A DNA stretch of 64,000 bases from Microbulbifer guangxiensis (GTDB taxonomy: Bacteria > Pseudomonadota > Gammaproteobacteria > Pseudomonadales > Cellvibrionaceae): assembly GCF_021729075.1 (NCBI RefSeq), contig NZ_JAJSAQ010000008.1:1-64000 (forward strand), written 5' to 3'. Below the pieces are notes generated by a model. The model did no database searches. It was not told the DNA's origin and saw only the letters and a program-made list of their open reading frames with translations. Position 1 is the stretch's first letter. Each line of letters opens with the position of its first letter. This document shows positions 56,503-64,000 of this stretch, one piece after another. The position numbers and the translations under genes are program-made.

Positions 56503-57348
56503 ATGCTGAAAAAATGTCTGTTTCCGGTGGCCGGCTACGGCACCCGGTTCCTGCCCGCCACCAAAGCCATGCCGAAAGAGATGTTGCCGCTGGTGAATAA
56601 GCCACTGGTCCAGTACGGCGTGGAGGAAGCCATCGAGGCCGGCCTGACCGAGATCGGTTTCGTGACCGGTCGTGGCAAACGGGCCATCGAGGATCACTTC
56701 GATACCAATTTCGAGCTCGAGCACCAGATCTCCGGCACCGGCAAGGAGAAGTACCTGGAGAGCGTACGCCGTGTCATCGACCAGGCCAGCTTCTCCTACA
56801 CCCGCCAGGGCGAAATGCGAGGCCTCGGCGATGCCATCCTGCAGGGCCAGCGCCTGATCGGCGACGAGGCGTTTGCGGTGGTGCTGGCGGACGACCTGTG
56901 CCTCAATGACGGACTGGGCGTGCTCGGTCAGATGGTCGAGCTCTACAAGCAGTTCCGCTGCAGCATCGTGGCGGTGGAAGAGGTGCCCCGGGAGCATATC
57001 CACAAGTTCGGCGTGATTGCCGGCAATGAAATCAAGCCCGGCCTGTGGCAGGTCACCGACATGGTGGAGAAACCGCCGGCGGAAGAGGCGCCCAGCAATA
57101 TGGCCATCATCGGCCGTTACATCCTCACACCGGATATCTTCGACCTGATCCGGGAGACCCCGCCGGGCAAGAACGGCGAGGTACAGATTACCGACGCTCT
57201 GCTGGCGCAGGCCCAGCGCGGCTGTGTGCTCGCGTACAACTTCAAGGGCCGCCGTTTCGACTGTGGTTCAGTGGACGGCTTTATCGAAGCCACCAATTTT
57301 GTCTACGAAAATGTCTACCTGCCGGAGCAGGCGGAACTCGAGAAGTAA
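56503..57348 (+). CDS. galU: UTP-glucose-1-phosphate uridylyltransferase
   Basis: A 281-residue GalU making UDP-glucose for surface polysaccharides. The nucleotidyltransferase signature GYGTRFLPATKAMPKEMLP is at the N-terminus; VVLADDL and the DMVEKPP segment follow. The start at 56503 fits the family N-terminus MLKKCLFPVAGYGTR; the longer upstream frame is not supported. It is followed 41 bp later by the phosphomannomutase gene, a functional pairing in sugar-nucleotide synthesis. Confidence 0.96.
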   Translation: MLKKCLFPVAGYGTRFLPATKAMPKEMLPLVNKPLVQYGVEEAIEAGLTEIGFVTGRGKRAIEDHFDTNFELEHQISGTGKEKYLESVRRVIDQASFSYTRQGEMRGLGDAILQGQRLIGDEAFAVVLADDLCLNDGLGVLGQMVELYKQFRCSIVAVEEVPREHIHKFGVIAGNEIKPGLWQVTDMVEKPPAEEAPSNMAIIGRYILTPDIFDLIRETPPGKNGEVQITDALLAQAQRGCVLAYNFKGRRFDCGSVDGFIEATNFVYENVYLPEQAELEK

Positions 57349-57389
57349 CAACCAGGTGTGACAACAAGAAGTAACAAGGGAAGTCATTG

Positions 57390-58739
57390 ATGAGTACTCT
57401 GACCTGTTTCAAGGCCTATGATCTGCGCGGCCGGGTCCCCGATGAGCTGAACGCCGATGTGGCCTACCGGGTGGGCCGCGCCTTCGCCCAGTTCCTGGAT
57501 GCGCGCCGGGTGGTGGTGGGCCACGACATCCGCCTGACCAGCCCCGAACTGACCGATGCCCTGGCCAACGGCCTGCGCGATGCCGGTGCCGATGTCTACC
57601 ATATCGGTGAGTGCGGTACTGAAGAGATCTACTTCTCCACCTTCCACGGCGACTTCGACGGCGGTATCTGCGTGACCGCCAGCCACAACCCCATGGACTA
57701 CAACGGCATGAAGTTCGTGCGTGCCGGCAGCCGCCCGATCAGTGGCGACACTGGCCTGAAGGACATTCAGCGGCTGGCGGAAGAGAATGAGTTCGCCCCG
57801 GTGGAAAAGCGTGGCGAACTGAAGCATTTCGAGCACCGTGCCGATTTCGTCCAGCACCTGCTGGGCTATGTGGACGGCGAGCAGCTCAAGCCACTGAAGC
57901 TGGTGGTCAACGCCGGTAACGGCGGTGCCGGCTCGGTAGTGGATGCCCTGGCGCCGCACCTGCCGTTCGAATTCGTCCGCGTACACCATGAGCCGAATGG
58001 CAACTTCCCCAACGGTATCCCCAACCCGCTGCTGCCGGAGAACCGTGCTTCCACGGCCCAGGCCGTGAAAGAGAGTGGGGCTGATTTCGGTATTGCCTGG
58101 GATGGCGACTTCGACCGCTGCTTCTTCTTTGATGAAAACGGCGAGTTCATCGAGGGTTACTATGTCGTCGGCCTGCTGGCCGAGGCGTTCCTGCTCAAGC
58201 AGCAGGGTGCCAAGATCGTGCACGACCCGCGCCTGACCTGGAACACCGAGGATATCGTCAAGGCGGCGGGCGGGGAGCCGGTGCAGAGCAAGACCGGCCA
58301 CGCGTTCATCAAGGAGCGCATGCGCAAGGAAGACGCCATCTACGGTGGCGAAATGAGTGCGCACCACTATTTCCGTGACTTCGCCTACTGCGACAGCGGC
58401 ATGATCCCGTGGCTGCTGGTGGCCGAGCTGGTCAGCCGCAGCGGCAAGCCCCTGTCCGAGCTGGTGGGTGAGCGCATGGCGGCGTTCCCCTGCTCCGGTG
58501 AGATCAACTCCAAGGTGGAAGACCCGGCAGCCCTGCTGAAAGCGGCGGAAGAAAAGTACGCCCCGGATGCCGAAAGCGTCGAACACGTGGATGGCCTCAG
58601 CGTGGCGTTTGCCGACTGGCGCTTCAACCTGCGCATGTCCAACACCGAGCCGGTGGTGCGCCTGAACGTGGAGTCCCGCGGCGACCCGGCGCTGATGCAG
58701 GAGAAAACGGAAGAGCTGCTGAATCTGATTCGCGGCTGA
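57390..58739 (+). CDS. Phosphomannomutase (CpsG/ManB type), possibly also phosphoglucomutase
   Basis: A 449-residue alpha-D-phosphohexomutase. The phosphoserine is Ser98 in TASHNP, the Mg2+ loop is DGDFDRC (about residues 237-243), the sugar-binding loop is [10 protein letters not shown] and the phosphate-binding end is [14 protein letters not shown]. It resembles CpsG/ManB, converting mannose-6-P to mannose-1-P; with galU next to it, a glucose-1-P role is also possible. The ATG at 57390 is preferred over the TTG one codon before it. A terminator follows at 58765. Confidence 0.93.
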   Translation: MSTLTCFKAYDLRGRVPDELNADVAYRVGRAFAQFLDARRVVVGHDIRLTSPELTDALANGLRDAGADVYHIGECGTEEIYFSTFHGDFDGGICVTASHNPMDYNGMKFVRAGSRPISGDTGLKDIQRLAEENEFAPVEKRGELKHFEHRADFVQHLLGYVDGEQLKPLKLVVNAGNGGAGSVVDALAPHLPFEFVRVHHEPNGNFPNGIPNPLLPENRASTAQAVKESGADFGIAWDGDFDRCFFFDENGEFIEGYYVVGLLAEAFLLKQQGAKIVHDPRLTWNTEDIVKAAGGEPVQSKTGHAFIKERMRKEDAIYGGEMSAHHYFRDFAYCDSGMIPWLLVAELVSRSGKPLSELVGERMAAFPCSGEINSKVEDPAALLKAAEEKYAPDAESVEHVDGLSVAFADWRFNLRMSNTEPVVRLNVESRGDPALMQEKTEELLNLIRG

Positions 58740-58764
58740 TCGGCGAAACTGCACTGATGCGATG

Positions 58765-58792
58765 AAGGGCGAACATGGTGTTCGCCCTTTTT
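58765..58792 (+). terminator. Terminator of galU-phosphomannomutase
   Basis: GGGCGAAC (58767-58774) pairs with GTTCGCCC (58780-58787), extended by AA/TT, 5-nt loop, TTTTT tail. Confidence 0.9.
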
Positions 58793-59071
58793 CGTTTGGT
58801 GACTTGCACAAAGTGTAGTGGCGGCCCGGTAGCCGGTTGCGCCTTCGCGAGACGTCTGTCGACCTTGTCGGGCCCGCCTGTTCAACTCTTTCAAGCAAAG
58901 CTGCTCTCGCGAAGAAAGGCTGGGGCGGTCACATACTGCGCCCTGACAGCACGACCTCGCTGCGCGGGAATGGCTGTCAGGTGGGAAATGGTGTTGAGCT
59001 GATGTCTGGATGCAGCCCCCGCCTGCCGAAAGTGGCATTCATTTCGGGGGAAGGTGCTGTTGCTGGCGAAC

Positions 59072-59146
59072 TCCTGCCGGACCTTACGCGGCCATGGATG
59101 GCCGCGTAGAGCCTACAGGGAAGTATTTACGGCGTGTCCGGCAGGA
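59072..59146. repeat. Dispersed palindrome, copy 3, inside a longer inverted repeat
   Basis: A central near-palindrome (59085-59108) shares the GGCCATGGATGGCC core of the copies at 225-242 and 40823-40840. TACAGGGAAG follows at 59114-59123. An outer perfect 11-bp inverted repeat, TCCTGCCGGAC (59072-59082) and GTCCGGCAGGA (59136-59146), encloses the whole element, which may therefore be the complete unit. Confidence 0.6.
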
Positions 59147-59193
59147 TTTCGCCAGCGGCAGCGCCGCCACGGAGGTGACGACAGCGGCCGGGG

Positions 59194-60156
59194 TTACACC
59201 GTACGCTCGACTGCAAAACTGGCCAGCTGTTGCAGGGCCGTTTTCTGCTCCCCTTCCGCCAGAAACGCCAGCTGGCTCCTGGCCTCATCGACTGCAGTAC
59301 GCGCCCGCTCCATGGTGTAATCCAGAGCACCGCAGGCCTCGATCGCCGTCACGATCTCGGTCAGCCGTTCGGCACTGCGCTGCTCGATGGCTTCCCGCAC
59401 CAGCGCGGCCTGTTCGGCGGTGCCGTTGGCCATGGTGTAGATCAGTGGCATGGTGGGTTTGCCTTCGGCCAGGTCGTCGCCCACGTTTTTGCCCAGCTCT
59501 TCCGGATTGCCGCGATAGTCCAGGGCATCGTCCACCAGTTGGAACGCCAGGCCCAGCTTGCGGCCGTAGAGCTTGAGGGCCTCGCGCTCCCCGGGGTTGC
59601 AGCCTGCCAGTACCGCGGCCGTCTCGCAGGCGGCCTCGAACAGGGCGCCGGTCTTCTTGTGAATGACGGTGAGGTAGTTCTCCTCACTGACCTGCGGGTC
59701 GCCGGCATTCACCAGCTGCTGTACCTCACCTTCGGCGATGGTGTTGGTGGTGTCTGAGAGCACCGCCATGATGTCCATGTCCTGCAGGGCTACCATCATC
59801 TGGAAGGCGCGGGAGTAGAGGAAGTCGCCGACCAGAACGGCTGGAGCGTTGCCCCATTGGGCGTTGGCGGTCAGGCGGCCGCGGCGCCGCTCGGAGGTGT
59901 CCACCACATCGTCGTGGAGCAGGGTGGCGGTGTGGATGAATTCGATGATGGTGGCCAGGTCGATGTGGTTCTGGCCCTGGTAACCCGCCGCTCGGGCGCA
60001 GAGTAGCACCAGCAATGGGCGCAGGCGCTTGCCGCCGGCCTCTACCAGGTAATGGCCGATGTTTTCCACCAGGGGAACGTCCGAGTGCAATTGGTCGAGG
60101 ATGCGCTGATTGACCGCGGCGAAGTCGTCCGCGGCGACCCGGTGGAAAGGCAACAT
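59194..60156 (-). CDS. ispB: Octaprenyl/polyprenyl diphosphate synthase
   Basis: A 320-residue trans-prenyltransferase (E. coli IspB 323) making the quinone side chain. The first Asp-rich motif is LLHDDVVD and the second is LVDDALDY; GGKRLRP binds isopentenyl diphosphate. It is divergent from rplU, the standard order in gammaproteobacteria. Confidence 0.97.
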   Translation of the reverse strand: MLPFHRVAADDFAAVNQRILDQLHSDVPLVENIGHYLVEAGGKRLRPLLVLLCARAAGYQGQNHIDLATIIEFIHTATLLHDDVVDTSERRRGRLTANAQWGNAPAVLVGDFLYSRAFQMMVALQDMDIMAVLSDTTNTIAEGEVQQLVNAGDPQVSEENYLTVIHKKTGALFEAACETAAVLAGCNPGEREALKLYGRKLGLAFQLVDDALDYRGNPEELGKNVGDDLAEGKPTMPLIYTMANGTAEQAALVREAIEQRSAERLTEIVTAIEACGALDYTMERARTAVDEARSQLAFLAEGEQKTALQQLASFAVERTV

Positions 60157-60220
60157 GGGTGGGTTCCTTATACTGCTTTATAGGGCTGTCAGAGTCGCCG
60201 GTGCTGCGGCGCGGGCGCTA

Positions 60221-60249
60221 TTGTATCAATCACGGGAATTGATTAGAAT
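60221..60249 (+). promoter_or_regulatory. rplU-rpmA promoter
   Basis: TTGTAT (60221-60226) and TAGAAT (60244-60249) with a 17-bp spacer, followed by CTGCGCCCC. The leader to rplU would be about 140 nt. Confidence 0.75.
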
Positions 60250-60393
60250 CTGCGCCCCGTTTGACCGGCCCTCGCGGCCCGTCAGGGACAAGCTGTTAAA
60301 ACACACGGCGCAAGCTCCCGAAATGCGGAGCAGTGACTGCCAGGTTCTGGTGTCTGCCCGCTGCTTCGTGTCGTCCATTCGGAGCATAGAGAT

Positions 60394-60705
60394 ATGTACG
60401 CTGTAATTGAGAGCGGTGGCAAGCAGCACCGCGTAGAAGAAGGCGAAGTACTTCGCCTGGAGAAGCTGGAAGTTGCAACCGGCGATTCCATCGATTTTGA
60501 CAAGGTGCTGATGGTCGTCGACGGCGACAAGATCAACATCGGCGCCCCCGTTGTAGACGGCGCAAAAGTGACTGCCGAAGTGGTTAGCCACGGCCGCGGC
60601 GAGAAGGTGAGAATCATCAAGTTCCGCCGTCGCAAGCACTCCATGAAGCGCCAGGGCCACCGTCAGTGGTACACCGAAGTTAAAATCACTGGCATCAAGG
60701 CATAA
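60394..60705 (+). CDS. rplU: 50S ribosomal protein bL21
   Basis: A 103-residue L21 (same as E. coli), a 23S rRNA domain I binder. [24 protein letters not shown] and [16 protein letters not shown] are signature stretches. 18 bp before rpmA. Confidence 0.99.
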   Translation: MYAVIESGGKQHRVEEGEVLRLEKLEVATGDSIDFDKVLMVVDGDKINIGAPVVDGAKVTAEVVSHGRGEKVRIIKFRRRKHSMKRQGHRQWYTEVKITGIKA

Positions 60706-60723
60706 GCAGAGGAGTAACGACTC

Positions 60724-60981
60724 ATGGCACACAAGAAAGCTGGCGGTAGTACGCGCAATGGGCGCGATTCCGAAAGTAAACGCCTGGGCGTGAAGCGCTT
60801 TGGCGGCCAGGCCGTAGCGGCAGGCAACATCATCGTGCGTCAGCGCGGCACCAAGTTCCACGCCGGCGTCAACGTTGGTATGGGCAAGGACCACACCCTG
60901 TTCGCCACTGCGGACGGCGTTGTGAAGTTCGAAGTCAAAGGCCCCAACAACCGCAAGTTCGTTTCTATCGAAACTGCCTAA
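60724..60981 (+). CDS. rpmA: 50S ribosomal protein bL27
   Basis: An 85-residue L27 (same as E. coli), whose N-terminus ([16 protein letters not shown]) reaches the peptidyl transferase centre. There is no N-terminal cleavage extension of the Firmicutes type. GAGGAG precedes the ATG. A strong terminator follows. Confidence 0.99.
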   Translation: MAHKKAGGSTRNGRDSESKRLGVKRFGGQAVAAGNIIVRQRGTKFHAGVNVGMGKDHTLFATADGVVKFEVKGPNNRKFVSIETA

Positions 60982-60998
60982 GCGGTTAGCAGCCTTAG

Positions 60999-62321
<1,323 letters not shown>

Positions 62322-62373
62322 GGCCGGGCGGGCCGGCCTCTGTGCCCCGTATTGGGGCAGTTTCGGGGGGAAC

Positions 62374-63507
62374 ATGGATTTCGTAGCGGCTCGCCAGCGG
62401 CTGGCAAACACCCGGCGCTGGGTCATCAAGATCGGCAGTGCGCTTATCACCGACAACGGCCGCGGGGTCAACCGCGAGGCCATTTTCCAGTGGGCCAGCC
62501 AGATGGCGGCGCTGCGTGCCCGCGGCGTCGAGGTGTTGCTGGTCTCCTCCGGCGCCGTGGCCGCGGGCATGGACCGCCTGGGTTGGCATCGTCGCCCGGA
62601 GTCCATCCACCAGTTACAGGCGGCCGCCGCCGTGGGCCAGAGCCACCTGGTGCAGGTCTACGAGCAGGCTTTTGGCCAGTTCGACTGCCGCACCGCCCAG
62701 ATCCTGCTCGACCACGACGACCTCTCCAACCGCACCCGCTACCTCAATGCCCGCAGTACCCTGCGAACTTTGCTCTCCCTCGGCGTGGTGCCGATCATCA
62801 ATGAAAACGACACGGTGGTCACCGACGAGATCCGTTTCGGTGACAACGACACCCTGGCGGCGCTGGTGGCCAACCTGGTAGAGGCGGAGGCGTTGATGAT
62901 CCTCACCGATGCCGACGGCCTGTTCACCGAGGATCCCCGCGACAATCCTGCCGCTGAGCTGATCCGTGAGGGATCCGCCGGTGATCCGGCACTGCTGGGC
63001 ATGGCGGGTGGTTCCCGCAGCGGTCTCGGTCGCGGCGGCATGACCACCAAGGTGCGCGCGGCCCAGCTGGCGGCGCGCTCCGGCGCCGGCACGGTTATCG
63101 TTGGCGGTGCGGTGGAAGGTGTGATTGAGCGGGTGAGTGCCGGTGAGCGTCTGGGCACCCTGCTGTTGCCGGAAGCCGACCCCATGACCGCGCGCAAGCG
63201 CTGGCTGGCGGGCCAGTTGCAGGTGCGTGGGAAACTGGTGCTGGATGCCGGGGCCGAGCGGGCGCTGCGGGAGAGTGGTCGCAGCCTGCTGGCGGTGGGG
63301 GTCAGTGCCGTGGAGGGGCATTTCCGCCGCGGGGAGCTGGTGTCCTGCTGCAACGGCGCCGGCGCGGAGATCGCCCGTGGGCTGGTGAATTACGACAGTA
63401 GCGAAACGATCCGCATCGTGGGGCAGCCGTCAGAGCGGTTCGCGGAGTTGCTGGGCTACCGGGATGACGAGGAACTGATCCATCGCGATAACCTGATCCT
63501 GCTGTAA
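62374..63507 (+). CDS. proB: Glutamate 5-kinase
   Basis: A 377-residue ProB (E. coli 367), first enzyme of proline synthesis. The amino-acid kinase domain (about 1-260) has [34 protein letters not shown] and the GMTTKVRAA loop; a C-terminal PUA domain (about 285-370) follows. Residues for proline feedback cannot be judged by eye. It follows obg by 52 bp, the usual gammaproteobacterial neighbour. Confidence 0.97.
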   Translation: MDFVAARQRLANTRRWVIKIGSALITDNGRGVNREAIFQWASQMAALRARGVEVLLVSSGAVAAGMDRLGWHRRPESIHQLQAAAAVGQSHLVQVYEQAFGQFDCRTAQILLDHDDLSNRTRYLNARSTLRTLLSLGVVPIINENDTVVTDEIRFGDNDTLAALVANLVEAEALMILTDADGLFTEDPRDNPAAELIREGSAGDPALLGMAGGSRSGLGRGGMTTKVRAAQLAARSGAGTVIVGGAVEGVIERVSAGERLGTLLLPEADPMTARKRWLAGQLQVRGKLVLDAGAERALRESGRSLLAVGVSAVEGHFRRGELVSCCNGAGAEIARGLVNYDSSETIRIVGQPSERFAELLGYRDDEELIHRDNLILL

Positions 63508-63544
63508 CCCCGTCGCTATGGTGGGTTTGCCGCCCTGCAGAAAC

Positions 63545-63572
63545 AAAAAAACCCCGCCGTGGCGGGGTTTTT
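63545..63572. terminator. Bidirectional terminator between proB and rpsT
   Basis: ACCCCGCC (63551-63558) pairs with GGCGGGGT (63561-63568); six A precede and four more T follow. It can serve both convergent genes. The GT loop is tight, so the end pairs probably open. Confidence 0.9.
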
Positions 63573-63587
63573 GCGTCTGAGCGCGGA

Positions 63588-63854
63588 TCAGGCAGCCAGG
63601 GCTTTGATCTTGGCGTTCAGGCGGCTCTTGTGACGGGCGGCCTTATTCTTGTGAATAATGCCCTTGTCCGCCATACGGTCGATGACCGGTACCGCTTCCG
63701 CGTAGGCTGTCTTGGCTTTTTCCGCATCACCTGCATCAATGGCCGCAACTACCTTCTTGATGTAGGTGCGCACCATGGAGCGCAGGCTGGCGTTGTGTTT
63801 ACGGCGCTTGTCGTTCTGGCGCGCGCGTTTCTTCGCTTGAGGTGAGTTGGCCAC
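63588..63854 (-). CDS. rpsT: 30S ribosomal protein bS20
   Basis: An 88-residue helical S20 (E. coli 87), 16S rRNA binder. [21 protein letters not shown] and [27 protein letters not shown] are typical. The start is GTG with AGGAGC upstream; in E. coli rpsT starts with UUG and is autoregulated at translation. Single gene with its own promoter. Confidence 0.98.
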   Translation of the reverse strand: MANSPQAKKRARQNDKRRKHNASLRSMVRTYIKKVVAAIDAGDAEKAKTAYAEAVPVIDRMADKGIIHKNKAARHKSRLNAKIKALAA

Positions 63855-63919
63855 CGGTTGCTCCTGTTGGAATCTAAAAACTCTGTAACTAACGGGCCGG
63901 GGCCCGATTGGGACGCGAC

Positions 63920-63947
63920 ATTATCCCCACAGTTGGTTGTTTGTCAA
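63920..63947 (-). promoter_or_regulatory. rpsT promoter
   Basis: Read on the minus strand: TTGACA (63947-63942) and GATAAT (63925-63920) with a 16-bp spacer, followed by GTCGCGTCCC. The leader to the GTG would be about 60 nt. Confidence 0.75.
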
Positions 63948-64000
63948 CCGCTTCCGGGGCTTGCGGCGGACTCTGCATTTCCGGTCAATCCATTGGGTAG

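Larger units (their letters stand above)
58740..59193. other. Structured intergenic region before ispB
   Basis: 454 bp without a gene. After the terminator (58765-58792) it holds three nested inverted repeats: CTTCGCGAGA (58843-58852) with TCTCGCGAAG (58905-58914), CCTGACAGC (58942-58950) with GCTGTCAGG (58973-58981), and the element at 59072-59146. None has a T-run. Confidence 0.6.

Overview
The window is a gammaproteobacterial chromosome segment of about 60% GC. Gene order and protein sequences fit the Pseudomonas/Cellvibrionales side of the class (Microbulbifer-like is my best guess, from remembered synteny and not from a search). The rrn end - birA - coaX - tRNA - tuf - secE - nusG - rplKAJL - rpoBC - str - S10 - spc - alpha order and the uvrA - MFS - ssb block after rplQ are as in Pseudomonas. 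No phage, insertion sequence, CRISPR array, toxin-antitoxin pair or defence locus is visible.

Layout. 1-1.1 kb: gene-free, highly structured DNA that looks like the downstream side of an rRNA operon. It holds an intrinsic terminator, a 5S-like fragment, palindromes, a cluster of DnaA-box-like inverted pairs and a perfect LexA half-site pair. 1.1-7.7 kb: accessory genes (aldo/keto reductase, a gene of unknown function, then a tightly coupled S33 hydrolase - ABC ATPase - ABC permease - alanine racemase run). 7.7-10.1 kb: birA, coaX and a SPOR-domain membrane protein. 10.2-13.4 kb: tRNA-Thr, Tyr, Gly, Thr, tuf, tRNA-Trp, secE, nusG. 13.5-24.6 kb: rplKAJL-rpoBC. 24.7-29.4 kb: rpsL-rpsG-fusA-tuf. 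29.4-29.9 kb: a YbaK-type deacylase on the minus strand. 30-44.2 kb: the complete S10, spc and alpha operons in standard order. 44.3-48.5 kb: yeaC, an Ntn-hydrolase acylase and an Nramp-like transporter. 48.5-54.3 kb: uvrA, MFS, ssb and a degenerate-looking short-chain dehydrogenase-like protein. 54.4-58.7 kb: fabB/fabA, galU and a phosphomannomutase. 59.2-63.9 kb: ispB, rplU-rpmA, obg, proB, rpsT.

The core of the window makes the transcription-translation machinery: ribosomal proteins, RNA polymerase subunits, elongation factors, NusG and the SecY/SecE translocon. Promoters with a 17-bp spacer, often a TAGAAT -10 and a GC-rich discriminator recur in front of these units, which suggests shared growth-rate or stringent control. 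Two ribosomal-protein leaders (rplJ and rpsL) carry terminator-like hairpins with U-rich tails just before the ribosome binding site.

I found no unmistakable new system. The best second-look items are the DnaA-box/LexA-box intergenic region, the dispersed GGCCATGGATGGCC palindrome, the leader hairpins, the Nramp homologue lacking the metal-site motifs, the ssb-linked SDR-like protein without its catalytic dyad, and the hydrolase-ABC-racemase gene run.
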